NCBI GenBank assembly: GCA_947069175.1
Contig: CAMTDV010000012.1
Span: 38,162,341 to 38,226,340, forward strand
Reading direction: 5' to 3'
Origin: Scalesia atractyloides
Lineage: Eukaryota; Streptophyta; Magnoliopsida; Asterales; Asteraceae
Length of the DNA: 64,000 nt
Below the pieces are notes generated by a model. The model did no database searches, was not told the DNA's origin, and saw only the letters and a program-made list of their open reading frames with translations. Within the stretch, counting starts at the first letter, position 1; every line of letters begins with the position of its first letter. The position numbers and the translations under genes were made by a program. Positions 46,701 through 57,931 of the stretch are shown here, in pieces.

Positions 46701-48416
46701 GCATGTAAGAGATGATGTTGGTGACGGCGCTTGCCTTATCGCCTTGTACCGTCAAGATTTCGTCGTTCGAGAGCGGAATACGGATAGATTTTTTGAAGCA
46801 GGGAACTTCAGCCCGGACGTCGGATAGCCAGTCCATTCCGACTACCACGTCAAAACTACCCAAGGTAGTTGTCATCAGATCAATGGTAAAAGTGTGACCC
46901 GCGAGTTTGAGTTGACAGCCGGATACTATATGGGTCACATCTACAGAATTACCATCGGCTAATTCTATAACATAAGGGGTCTCTAATGGTTTAGACGTGA
47001 GATTTAGGTTCTTCCTAAAAGACTCAGATATAAAGCTCCTATCCGCACACGTATCAAAAAGCACAGTAGCAAAATGTTCATTAAGGGGAAACTTACCGGT
47101 GACCACGTTCGAGTCGTTTCTGGCCTCTCCGCGGCCCAATGTGAATGCGCGACCTTTGGCACCTCCTATGCCACCGTTTCCATTATTGTTGTTGTTATTA
47201 TTGTTGTTGTGGTTATTGTGGTTGTGGTTGTTCGCACCATTGTTGTTGTTATTGCGCAGCTGTGGGCAGTCTCTTTTGAAGTGGGCAGTGCTACCACACT
47301 GATAGCATCCCCGGTTAATACCCTGCTGCTGACCCTGGGGTTGATTTTGATTTTGTCGGGACATGATTTCCCCACGACAATCCTTTGCCGCATGTCCCAT
47401 CTTACCACATCGTTGGCAGCGATTTCCGGCACAAGGGCCGTTATGATGAAGATTGCAGCGGTTGCACTGCGGCTTTCGACCTGCATAGCCGCTTGCGTTC
47501 TGGTTGTTGTTGTTGTTGTTGTTGGCGGGCTGATTTTGGTGACCCCGGTGGCTGTTGTAATGATTGAACCATTTCTGATTCCCCTGTTGCGGCTGGGATG
47601 ACGAAGACTGTCGAACAGACGAGTCTTCAAACTTTCTTTTGTTATCAGGGGCAACTTCAGTTGTACCCCGTGCTGGCAACTTCTTTTGTTCCACCGCCTT
47701 ATCGGTGAGTTTGTGAGCCAATCGGATTGCTTGATGTTCAGTTGCAGGGTTACTAGCCATTACCATACCCTGAATCTCCGGAACCAGACCCCCGAGATAG
47801 AACTCGAGTCTTTTCTCCACAGTGTTGGCCAAATCGGGACATAGAAATACCAAGTCATGATGTTTTGCTGTGTATGTCTCTATATCAGATCCCACCATCT
47901 TGTGGTTCCATAAAGTTTGCTCCAACTGTTGCACTCTGTCTCGTGTGCAGTACTCCTCTTTGATTAGGGCCTTGAACTCGGCTCAGGCCATTGCATTGGC
48001 AGCAATAAGTCCACGCGTTTGGACCTGTGCATTCCACCAAGTTAGTGCCCCATCTTCCAGCGTTGAGGCTGCATATTTGACCTTTTTGGCCTCTAGGCAG
48101 TTGCACATTTCAAATACGGATTCAGATTTTTCGATCCAGCGGACCAGTCCAATGGGTCCTTCCGCCCCCGAGAATTTGCTTGGTTTCGCGTCGAGGAACA
48201 TCTTGTAGGGGTTAAAGCCCCCTCCTGCTGACAGAGAACAGGTAGTCAGCGAGGAATTCTACTAACCCAACTATTAGATTTTCACACGAAAATTTAATAA
48301 TGGTTACCTGCCGGTTGGTTCTGAACACCCGCTAAAGCTGCGTTCACGTGCTCTTGAATCATGGCAGCTAGCTCTTCGGGCGTCAAGTTAAGGTTTCCAC
48401 GTCGTCCAGTTGCCAT
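43760..48416 (-). pseudogene. gag-pol of Tekay-type element B (near-intact)
   Basis: ATG at 48416 (MATGRRGNLNLTPEELAAMI). Gag capsid (48227 down to about 47650), zinc knuckles CQRCGKMGHAAKDC and CYQCGSTAHFKRDC (about 47280-47430), and an Asn-rich tract (about 47165-47250). The protease box reads FDTCADRSF, Cys where Gly is usual. RT has IDLRSGYHQ and VFIDDILIYS; RNase H has VVYCDASIQGLGC. Integrase has an HHCC zinc region and DDE residues in MDFITKLP, SDRDARF and SERTIQTLED, followed by a chromodomain-like tail KVRWDSKRGPEFTWERED to the stop at 43760. Breaks: in-frame stops at about 47986 (gag) and 46301 (RT start) and a one-base frame change near 45170. A candidate intron is at 48228-48307. 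Confidence 0.93.
48228..48307 (-). other. Candidate 80-bp intron in gag of element B
   Basis: The minus strand reads GCAG|GTAACC ... TTCTCTGTCAG|CAGG. The segment contains in-frame stops. Removing it joins two gag segments in frame (…NQPA / GGGFNPYKMF). Alternatives are an insertion, or a gag that really starts downstream. Confidence 0.5.
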
Positions 48417-48676
48417 TTAGATCTTCGAAACACAACACAAACACACCCCGATAAGTCTATATATCCAATATAGTTATCCTACCTCGTACTTTAATAATTA
48501 TCAAGTTATGTCAACTCAACATATTAAATAGTCAAAAGAAATACTTGATTAACTGAAATTTCAACGTCTTACAAAAGTGCAAATCAAACAAATGAATTCA
48601 CTATAAAGTCTCAAGTTTAAACACAAGTGGGAAAATAAACAGACTGAAGGAAAGTAAATAAAATAAACGAGACGTG
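48417..48676 (-). other. Spacer between ORF1 and gag in element B
   Basis: 260 bp, AT-rich, no ORF of note. It separates the upstream ORF from gag, so gag would need its own translation start or a processed RNA. Confidence 0.6.
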
Positions 48677-49354
48677 TCAGTCGTCTACGTCTCCATCCCC
48701 CAAGTCACTGTCGTTACCGTCATCCTGCGCGGCATTTCCAGCTTCTAAAGCTGGGTCCTCCTCCGGATCCTCCTCTGGATCCTCCTCAGGGTCCTCCTCT
48801 GGATCCTCTTCTGGATCCTCTTCAGGGTCCTCCTCTGGATCCTCTTCCGGATCCTCCTCTACCGGCACTGGAGGGGCCGGTGCTGGTGCAGGTGCTTGAT
48901 TTTGCTGTAGCTCCTGTATGTTCCAACTATTTTCCAGGACTCTGTCCTCGAGCCAGTCGGCTCTTATCTGCTCAGCACGCAGATCTCTGGCTAGGGTGTT
49001 ACGAGCTATCTTACTCGTATGTTGCTCTTCCTCGAGCGAGTCGGTTTTACCTGTCAGTTGTCGGATCATCCATCCTTGTGCTAGGATGGTTTCCTGCATT
49101 CTTTCTAACTGTTCTTGTTGTTTCTGTATCATGATTCTAAGTAGGTCAATTCCTACTTCTACAGGGTTAACCGGTTCAACCGGCACAGCGAGGATTGGGC
49201 GTGATGACGACTCCTCCCCCAGAGCGAGCCTTTTCCTCGCAGCTGAGCGTGTCTCCACGCCATAAGGTGGTAAGGGTTCCACCATAGGTGCCTTTCCTGG
49301 CGCTCTTGGTGGCGTAAGTTTGTCGGATGATGATGACGATGAGGATGATGACAT
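48677..49354 (-). CDS. ORF1 of element B: 225-aa coiled-coil/acidic-repeat protein upstream of gag
   Basis: Intact frame starting MSSSSSSSSSDKLTPPRAPG about 190 bp after the PBS. Residues 1-50 are Ser-rich and basic. Residues about 68-155 look like a coiled coil (IMIQKQQEQLERMQETILAQ; LRAEQIRADWLEDRVLEN). Residues about 160-170 are Pro/Ala-rich. Residues about 172-205 are a run of about eight EEDP repeats encoded by tandem 15-bp units (48760-48865), followed by an acidic end. There is no zinc finger, protease or membrane segment. I do not recognise a function. Being intact while gag-pol has stops may only reflect its shorter length. It could be an accessory or gag-leader protein. Confidence 0.7.
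   Translation of the reverse strand: MSSSSSSSSSDKLTPPRAPGKAPMVEPLPPYGVETRSAARKRLALGEESSSRPILAVPVEPVNPVEVGIDLLRIMIQKQQEQLERMQETILAQGWMIRQLTGKTDSLEEEQHTSKIARNTLARDLRAEQIRADWLEDRVLENSWNIQELQQNQAPAPAPAPPVPVEEDPEEDPEEDPEEDPEEDPEEDPEEDPEEDPEEDPALEAGNAAQDDGNDSDLGDGDVDD
48760..48865. repeat. 15-bp coding minisatellite in ORF1
   Basis: Tandem ggatcctcctc(t/a)gg-type units giving the EEDP repeat on the minus strand. Confidence 0.85.
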
Positions 49355-49543
49355 TGCCTGTTAGGTCGTGTAGTTAGTTACGAGTTGTTTTCATTTCTTA
49401 TTATGAAGGCATAATCTACATAACACAGTTGTGGTATATTGCATAACAAGATATAACAGTTCGGTGCCAAACTACGTCTAGTGTCATGTATTCAGCTATA
49501 GTTTAGGTCTACTTCTAATGCAAACCTGGTTCTCTATAGCTAG

Positions 49544-49557
49544 TGGCTCTGATACCA
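49544..49557 (-). promoter_or_regulatory. Primer-binding site of element B, tRNA-iMet
   Basis: The minus strand reads TGGTATCAGAGCCA three bases inside the 5' LTR. Confidence 0.93.
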
Positions 49558-50002
49558 ATCTGTCACACCCTCAATTCCCACTTGCGGAGTTTTACCGCGA
49601 GGCGTGTGAACAAACCAGAATCTGAAACACTATTACGTCGAACGACTCTATATGATTTGATAATACGTTTTCCAAATATCATTTGATTAACCAATTATCG
49701 TAGATTTTAGATTGTCTTAGTTAGTTACCAAAGTTTAGCGGAAGCATTAGTTTAAGTGGTTGAGCAGAAGCATAAAATAATTAGAGAAATGGGCGCCAAC
49801 ACAAACGCCAAAACAAATGAAAAACCCAAAACAACGTTTGTAATTGAGACTCGATAAAAGATGTCTTGTTCAATGCATGTGAGTGCACCTAGAGCTCCTA
49901 GCGTCCTGAGAAACATGTAAAGAAACAAGTGTCAACATTAAAGATGAGTGAGTTCACAGGTTTTCATAAATTCGTTTGTTCGGTTATGAGTTTGTTTCCC
50001 CC

Positions 50003-50165
50003 GTTATCCCTAACACGGGATAACGATTTAGTTCCATTATTCCCATCCCGGAATAATTATGATGTTGGTTTCATTATTCCAAACCCGGAATAAATAGTTG
50101 TTGTTTCCATTATTCCAAACCCGGAATAATAAGTTGTTGTTTCCATTATCCTCAACCCGGATAAT
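50003..50165 (-). repeat. Run of five hairpins in the 5' LTR of B
   Basis: Same order as 41080-41243. The last stem has lost one G. Confidence 0.85.
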
Positions 50166-51989
50166 ATAGTTGATTCGTAATTAAGTTCAATGTTAACATA
50201 TATAGGTAGCTAGCCTAAAGTTATGTCACGTAAGAGTTCGCGATCGAAGCTGACTGTTGTGCCTCCGTGTTGCCAGGCCTATCACTGACCATGGCGTAGT
50301 TAGGCCAAATTATTCACCCGTTGACCATACCCGGTCGGCTAGCGCGACTAGCTCGGATGGGGCTTGTCGGGCCCAGTAGTACTACTTATAATTCCCCCGC
50401 TATTAAAACCCAATACTAACGATCCGAGAGATTGACGAGGACTTAAGTGATATAGCTACTTAGTGACCATAACATTACATTAACATCAACTTAGTTACCG
50501 GATAGTTATGTGACGTTAATTTCGTATAACGTAAAGAGATTGAGTTTGAAGAGTGTATACATGTTTCTCCCCCCTGTTGTTTAAAAACCGGATAAAGTTA
50601 GGGGCCGTGAACTCACCTTTATTTGCTCGGTTAGTGTAGCAAAGAAGTTGTAAAGGATGGGACCGCTAATTGCGTCCTAACAAACCAATTGATTTCAAGT
50701 CAGTGTGTGATCACACCAATACAAATTCTACACGTAATTTACGCACAAAGTGATACACACAACAAAATATCTAACACTCAAACATGCATGCAAGTATCCT
50801 CATGTGATCATAGTAATCAAAACAGTTTATCATGAACATAATCCAATCCATACAACACTTTGGTGCACACAATCACAAGTTATCAAATTTCAGCTTAATA
50901 CTCATAATTCAGCAGTTTTCTAGGATTTTTATAAAATAGTTCCAACGTTCCAAAAATTCCAATTATTTTACAGTAGGTGACATTTATAATGTAGAAATTT
51001 ATATAAATTTTCCAAGTCCTAAATCTTTACCAATTAACCATAAATATTAATATACTAGGCTGCAGTCAGATTCGTCGCTTTCTGACTGCAGTCCACGGAA
51101 GAATTTATTTAAAAATCACTGATCGTCCAATTAACAAAATTCCAATTGGAGTTGCCCGGAAATTTCCATACCTAGTTGCTGTATAAAATGTATGACTCGA
51201 CTCCCTACTGATTATAAAATCCAACTCGATAAACAACCAACAAAATTTCAGGATTTTCACAGCTTTAGTTACTGAACTTATTTGGCCACTTAAAAATATC
51301 AAACGACTTCAGAAAATTATGAATCCAGCGCCATTAGATTCGTTATTCAAATCTCTACGTTCTAGACATCAGAAATCCGTTTTTCGACAACAAATGACCG
51401 AGTTACAGCCAGATGAAGTCGGCTGTAACTATTACTCAGCAAACTGTTTCAGCATTTTATCGCATAAACCGTCCATATTATTAACCTAGGCGATCAAGAA
51501 CCGGTTTTTCTAATCATAGATCAATACATATAACATATCCATGCAAACCCTAATCAACATCTCTAGTTTTTACAAACAAACACAGCCTATTATTCTCAGG
51601 TTTCGAAAAATCATCACTTGCAAACATTATTAACAATTCGGCTAGCATAACCTTTCATTCAAACATACAATCCGAAAACAACAAAATCAAAACACATGCA
51701 CCCGAATATGATCTTGTAACATATGATGAATTCTAACCTTTAATAACTAGGTAAATAAGCCGAGACTTGGACAAGAATAATCCGGCTGTTCAAGCAAGAT
51801 CACGACCGAATGAGATGAGCAGTTCTGCTTGTCACGACCGAGACTGAAAGGGACTGGAAGGAGAGGCTGCTCGCGATCAACAGGGAGTGCAAAGGGGCTG
51901 TTTGCGGTCGAGGGGATGGAAGGATTTGCTGCCGTCGGCTGTTAGCTTTTAGGGTTTTGTGTTGTGAATGAATCATGCATGTGGGTTTG

Positions 51990-51997
51990 TATATATA
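51990..51997 (-). promoter_or_regulatory. TATA box, promoter of element B
   Basis: TATATATA in the 5' LTR, about 430 bp inside its U3 end. It would drive the genomic RNA leftwards. Confidence 0.65.
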
Positions 51998-53024
51998 GCG
52001 CAAAGAGAGATAAGGGTTACGGTTTGGGTTTGAATTCGTGGCCGAGGACTTGGGTTTAAGGTTTGGGTTGCACACAATGAGTTTGCGGTTTGGGCTTGAT
52101 CTCGGCCGAGAGTGATTTGGGTTGGTTCGGTTCGGGTTGCTCGCGGATATGGTCTTGGGTTTTGGATAGAAAGCATGGCCGAAGAGACTTGGGTTTAAAG
52201 TTTAAAACTTGGTTAACTCCTAGAGTCACAAGGAATCAAAGTTGGTTCGTGTCGCGGTTCGGTTCGGTTCGTGTACATATTTACCATAATTATTTTATAA
52301 CTAAAACAATCACATAATCACACATCACGTATTCACTAACTCGTACACGTTTAATACGTAGCATACAATTTATTCGACAAGTATTGCGTTTAAGTTATCC
52401 GAAAAACCCGGGATGTCACATCGAGCCTATTTTCGTATTGTACCTACAGTTTAGTCTTTTGAAAATACGTCAGCTTTCGCTGGTAAATACACCCAACTGA
52501 CTCATTTTGAAAACATTTCAAAAATGTTTTAAGTGCGTATTAGCACAAAATCTTTTTATAACTTGGGAAAGTTGACTGTCCAACCTTGTTAACAGATTTA
52601 CATGTTTGTCCATACATACAGGGCCCGGTACGGAGAACGAGACATGATTAACGTACACACCACTTTGGACTCACGAAGGAGTCAATTCCTCCCAACCATG
52701 TGGGAATGCATAATTGAGCATCTATCGGGTGTATGCCTACACCCGTGCTAAGGTCGTGGCCATTTCTATTGTAATGAGCCGAGGATATCCAGGACACGAT
52801 AGTTAACCCCCGATGTTTAAGTTATCAAACAAAACTGATTAAAACAGAATATGCGGATTTACTAGCCACAATCCGGCATTCAATTGATCCCATTTCGGAC
52901 CAAGCAGTAATAATTTACCGTAACCCAAGCCCGTATAAGGGAAATAAGCCGAGGGTATTTACCTGAGCTAGTCTTCTTTAATTTTAATAACTCAGCCATA
53001 CACAAAAGTACTAAGTGCAGATAG

Positions 53025-53054
53025 CATAACTTTGACCCGTCAATTGGTATAGCA
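53025..53054. other. Templated filler at a deletion scar in the family-A/C LTR
   Basis: These 30 bases are an exact copy of 53229-53258 and sit where about 1.2 kb present at 491-1721 is missing. Confidence 0.7.
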
Positions 53055-54094
53055 TAACTTTGACTTTCGGTTGCGAACCGACCCTAGAACTGAAATTGAC
53101 GAGCCGAACATGTTCATACATGTTCTAATAATTACTACCAACTTGTTTAAGTGTCAAAACAGGTTTCATAACATATATGAGATCAATTTATGATTTTTCT
53201 GAAAATGACATGTTTGACTTTTTAATATCATAACTTTGACCCGTCAATTGGTATAGCAAACGTGATCTTCAGGAGGTGCCCTTTATAGGGACTAACACCT
53301 ACTTATAACGATCACTTAGCCATGTTCATTTCGAACAATGGCTGGACCATAATTGTCTTAACCGAAAGTCAAAGCATTTTCCGTAAAACGCTTGACTTTT
53401 GGCTATAAAAGCCTATAAACAAAAATGCACAAGGAAGGAACACTTACCAGTGATTCCTAGGGTGCAAAAAAACTATGTTCGATGCTCCTTTTAGCTAGGA
53501 ACTTCCAGAAGAGGGAGAAGAGTGAATGAATGAGAAAGGTGCAAGTTGGAATGGTGAACTTAAGCACCTATTTATAGTTGAAGAACTCAAAGGAGGTGAA
53601 GCCAGGTGTTTAGGGGTGTAAGAGGAAGCTTACAAGTGTCCCAAAACGTGGCATAGCAGTTTGGGAAGCCATGGTTTCGATATAATGGTTTTTGGCATTT
53701 TTGTTTGGAAGCCAAGAAAACTTTCTGCAGTAGAGCCTCTCTCGCGCCCCGCAAGAGACCCAGGCCAGGTCTCTCGCGTCCCGCGACCGCCCTTGGCCAG
53801 TTTCAAAAATTGACACTTTAACCCCCTTAACTTTATAAAGCTTCTAAAAACCTTTTTAAAACACCTTTTGGCACTTTTAGCTCTCCGTAGCCAATATTTG
53901 GCATACCCGGGATTATGCCTGGACATTGTCAAGCTCTTGGTTCGTTAAAAGGTCATTCGGAGGTATAAATTAACATGTTGACACTTTTAATCCCTCCATC
54001 ATCCAACTTTCACATATTTACAAAATTGAGCCCTCTCATCCGATAAATGGCATGTATGAGAGTTAGGACTTCACAAAGGTTCACTCGGAGGCTT

Positions 54095-54310
54095 ATTATA
54101 AGCATGTTGACTCTGATGTCACTCAGAGGCTGGGCATGTTGACATATCAGTCACTCAAAGGCCAATGATTTAAGCATGTTGACATATCAGTCACTTAGAG
54201 GCTAATGATTTAAGCATGTTGACATATCAGTCACTCAGCGGCTTGTTATTTATGCATGTTGACATTGGACCGTCACTCAGAGACTCAATTTGAGCATGTT
54301 GATGCCTTTA
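54095..54310. repeat. Tandem repeat in the LTR of element C
   Basis: About five units containing gcatgttgacatatcagtcac, equivalent to 7081-7280. Confidence 0.85.
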
Positions 54311-54392
54311 GTCCTTATTGGTCTTTAATAGACTATATTTAAAATACAACATGTGTCACTATATTATTGGACACGATTTTCAGGGTGTTACA

Positions 54393-56495
54393 TCCTCACC
54401 CCCTTAAAAGAAATCTCGACCTCGAGATTTTATTAAAAAAAGATGGGGGTACTTTTTGGTGCATAGTGGACTCAACCTCCCATGTATACTCGGGACCTCT
54501 AAAAGCGTCCCACTTAACCTTACTATAGGTATCATTTTTCTTCAGAGCTTCTTGACCTGTCGATTCTCGATAGAAATTGGTTTCTCAACAAACCTCAGGT
54601 TTTCATCTATGTGCACATCTTTGTGCGACATTGCTAGCGACTCATAGGCTAGACATTTCTTAAGGTTAGATATGTGGAATACATCATGGATTCCACTAAG
54701 CTCCTCTGGCAATCTGAGCTTATAAGCCACAGTGCCGACACATTCGACTATCTCGAATGGTCCTATATATCTTGGGCTCAACTTGCCCTTCTTTCCGAAG
54801 CGCATCACACCTTTCCAAGGTGATACCTTCAACATGACTTTGACCCCTACTTGGAACGTAAGAGGTTTAGGCTTGTTGTCTACATAGCTCTTCTGCCTAT
54901 CCCTGGTAGCTTTGAGATGATCACGGATTTGTACAATCTATTCCGTGGTCTCCAGGAAAATCTCTGGTCCTGATAGTTGGGCTTCCCCAACTTCTGCCCA
55001 GCATACGGGCGTTTTGCATTTTCTCCCATACAAGGCCTCAAAAGGAGCAGCCTTGATGCTAGTATGATAGTTGTTATTGTAGGAGAATTCTATTAGGGGT
55101 AAGTGGTCATCCCAACTTCCACCTAAATCAATTACACATGCCCGAAGCATGTCTTCCAGAGTTTGAATAGTACGCAAACTTTGACCATCAGTTTGTGGAT
55201 GGTAAGCTGTACTAAAGTTTAATCGTGTGCCTAAACATTGTTGGAAACTTTTCCACAAGCGAGATGTGTATCTAGTATCTCTGTCAGATACAATAGATAT
55301 CAGCACACCGTGTAGGGACACAATCTTGTCCACATACAATTTAGCCAATTTACCTGAATTATACGTTTCCTATATTGGCAAGAAATGTGATGTTGGTTAG
55401 CCTATCCACAATGACCCAAATAGTGTCATTTCCACTTTTGGTCTTGGGTAACTTGGTAATCAAGTCCATAGTTACCATTTCCCATTTCCATGTAGGAATT
55501 TCCAATTGTTGTAGAAGTCCTGGCGGCTTCTGATGTTCGGCTTTAACTTGCGAACACGTCAGACACTTAGCTACATAAGTGGCTATGGATTTCTTCAAAC
55601 CCATCCACCAGTAATTCTTCTTTAGATCTTGATACATCTTGTCACCTCCCGGGTGAACTGAGTATCTCGAACTATGCGCTTCTTGGAGGATTAGATCTCT
55701 AAGTCCTCCAAAGACTGGAACCCAGATCCTATCATTAAATCGAAGGATTCCATCTTTTCCAAGCGCTAACTGATCAACAGGTTCGCCTAATCCCTCATTA
55801 GGGATATTAGCCTCTAATAGAGTTTGTTTCTGCGCATCTAGTAGCTTCTCACTTAAGCTATTTCTTAGCTCAATGCTCTTAGCGTTTAGGTTTAACTCGT
55901 TCTTTGCGACTTAAGGCATCAGCAACTACATTTGCTTTGCCTGGATGGTAACGAATCTCGCAATCATAGTCATTAAGTGTTTCCATCCATCGGCGTTGTC
56001 GCATGTTCAATTCTTTTTGACTGACCAGATGCTGGAGACTTTTATGGTTAGTGTATATAATACACTTTATGCCATACAAGTAATGTCTCCACAGTTTTAG
56101 TGAAATACAACGGCACACAATTCCAAATCGTGGGTGGTGTAATTTCTTTCGTGCACCTTTAACTGTCGTGATGCATAGGCAATCACTTTGCCTTTTTGCA
56201 TTACTACACAGCCCATGCCAGTGTGTGATACATAACAGTAGACTACAAAATCTTCAACAGCCTCTGGCAGGGATAACACAGGAGCATTGCTCAGCTTGTG
56301 TTTAAGAACCTCAAAAGATTCTTGTTGCTTTGGACCCCAATTATACTTAACATTCTTACGGGTTAAGGTAGTTAAAGGAGTGGCTATTCTTGAAAAGTTC
56401 TCAATGAACCTCCTATAGTAACCAGCCAATCCTAGAAAACTACGAATCTCCGATGGGGTTTTGGGTACTTCCCAATTCATGATGGCTTCAATTTT
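54393..56495 (-). pseudogene. pol of Tekay-type gypsy element C (RT end to chromodomain), broken, cut by element D
   Basis: Minus-strand pieces. RT thumb/connection and RNase H start at 56495 (IMNWEVPKTPSEIRSFLGLA, VKYNWGPKQQESF) and continue at 55879-56118 (HYLYGIKCIIYTNHKSLQHL). Integrase runs 55637-54938 (MYQDLKKNYWW, C-x2-C at CLTCSQVK, SDRDTRYTS, LRTIQTLEDML) and the C-terminal part 54835-54542 (SPWKGVMRFGKKGKLSPRYI). A chromodomain-like end reads GPEYTWE near 54470-54500, in another frame. The PPT AAGGGGGTGAGGA adjoins the LTR at 54392. Frameshifts occur near 55355, 55870 and 54540. Upstream RT, protease and gag lie beyond the D insertion at 56496, outside the window. Confidence 0.9.
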
Positions 56496-57519
56496 TGTCA
56501 CACCCTGACCCACAGCGGAATAAAAGTCGGTGCATGATTGGGTTATCACCAAAGCTCATGATATTTACTAATAAGTTTCATATTTAATAAATTGAAATTA
56601 AAACTTCAAATATCCAACACAAAATTCATACAAACACAAACATAATCAAAAGATTGTTCAAAACGTAATAACTTTGTTTAATCTTCTAAGGCCATTCCTA
56701 TGTATTTCTTTCTTTAGCTTTTTCACCTGTATCATGCGTAAAAAAGAAGATTTGGGTCAACAAAAGTTGGCGAGTGAACTTCGGTAAAACATTTAAATAG
56801 TTGAATTATATTGTTGTTAAATAAAAATTATGCATGAATCATATGTGAGCAGATGCATATATATAACCAAAATCACAAACCACATTATATCCACAATGAA
56901 CACATGACATGATAAATGACGAACTTGAGATCAAGGCTCAATCAAACGGAGCCGATCTAATGAGGCACCTGATGCTCAACCCTTATCCCACAAGGAATTG
57001 ATGGGCCTAATGAAATGATTGCACTGAAATGATAAAATGTAACCACACATAATCACAACAACTATACACATTTTATCACGAGATGATATTAGCACAAGTG
57101 TTTAAATAAATAATAAAAAGATACGACACATGATACACCCCAAAACATGATTAAAAAGGGGAATTCGTAGAGATTCACTCACAGTGGGTTTCGTATTCTT
57201 GATTGATGATGAGAGCGCACGAGTTGAGAATTTAACCGATGAAAGAATACTAACCTAAAATAATAACGCGATACGTCGATAAGTAAATAAACTAACAATT
57301 CGGTTAAAAAACTTTGTTTAGATTTTTAAGTTATTTTTGTGATTTTTATTGATATATTAAACCCTTCGAAATTATACATTTTTAAGCATTTTAATTAATT
57401 TTAATATAAATCCATAGAATAAGATTAAAACAAAAGAAATATTAAAAATAAATAATATATATAAAAAAACTTGTCAGTCTGACAGCCTTGTCAGACCAGT
57501 TCGATTGAGGGTATTAGCA

Positions 57520-57598
57520 TGCGTGTGTTGAGACTCGAACCCGTGACCTCTCGGTTGCGTGCACGCAGCTCTTCCAACTGAGCTACGTGTCTAACCCG
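57520..57598 (-). other. tRNA-like module in LTR D (equivalent of 17218-17294)
   Basis: The minus strand reads GGGTTAGACACGTAGCTCAG, a perfect 10-bp extended D-arm stem CACGTAGCTC / GAGCTGCGTG with one wobble (57562-57589), then GGGTTCGAGTC. Confidence 0.7.
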
Positions 57599-57687
57599 AA
57601 AGAATCCTGATTTTAATTATATTAATACACTTCTTAGGCTATTTCATTAATTGATTTAATTTAAAAAGATTCAACAGAGTTGAACCG

Positions 57688-57768
57688 GTGTGTGTTATGT
57701 GTTTCGAACCCGCGACCTTACATGTGTTTTGCACCCAGCCCAACCAACTGGGCGGGGTGTCTAACCCG
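57688..57768 (-). other. tRNA-like module in LTR D with rewritten stem
   Basis: The minus strand reads GGGTTAGACAC, then stem CACCCCGCCC / GGGCTGGGTG (9 of 10 pairs, 57732-57759) around AGTTGGTT, then GGGTTCGAAAC. The stem sequence differs almost completely from its neighbours, yet pairs. Confidence 0.7.
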
Positions 57769-57854
57769 ATAAGACTTGATTTTTAATTATATTTATATAC
57801 ACACTGCTAGCTGATATAATTCGTTAAAAATAAAAACTATTAAATAATAGTTAT

Positions 57855-57931
57855 GCTAAACTAGACTCGAACCGGGGACGTGAACATCGTGTTTGCACAC
57901 AGTCCACCACTGGACTGTGTGTCTAACCCGG
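57855..57931 (-). other. tRNA-like module in LTR D (equivalent of 16880-16956 / 17050-17128)
   Basis: Perfect 11-bp stem CACACAGTCCA / TGGACTGTGTG with a GTGG loop on the minus strand (57896-57921), followed by CCGGTTCGAGTC. Confidence 0.7.

Larger units (their letters stand above)
40638..52420 (-). mobile_element. Complete Ty3/gypsy Tekay-type element B (11783 bp)
   Basis: LTRs 40638-43498 (2861 bp) and 49561-52420 (2860 bp), a perfect TSD tcgag (40633-40637, 52421-52425), PBS and PPT in place. In minus-strand order: leader, 225-codon ORF1, gag-pol with chromodomain, PPT. I counted about 32 differences between the LTRs by eye (about 1.1%), so it is the youngest dated insertion here. The coding region has two nonsense codons and one frameshift, so it is probably not autonomous now. 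Confidence 0.96.
49561..52420 (-). repeat. 5' LTR of element B
   Basis: 2860 bp, partner of 40638-43498; ends CGGGATGTCACA at 52420, followed by TSD tcgag. Confidence 0.96.
40357..54392 (-). mobile_element. 3' LTR of gypsy element C, interrupted by element B
   Basis: Starts TGTCACACCCCGGATTTCC at 40357. It runs to 40637, is cut by element B (TSD tcgag), and resumes at 52421 or 52426 to end ...GGGTGTTACA at 54392. The continuous LTR is about 2.25 kb. Directly right, the minus strand has the PPT-like AAGGGGGTGAGGA (54393-54405) and then a Tekay-type pol. The 52464-54392 part matches 1-7365. Confidence 0.85.

Noticed and set aside
47074..47601. 175-codon plus-strand ORF rich in Val/Ile
   Set aside because: Antisense of the Asn-rich and zinc-knuckle part of gag in element B; the hydrophobic look comes from AAC/AAT codons read backwards.
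51060..51091. Intrinsic transcription terminator
   Set aside because: The stem-loop is not followed by a T-run, and the genome is a plant; treated as an LTR structural element.
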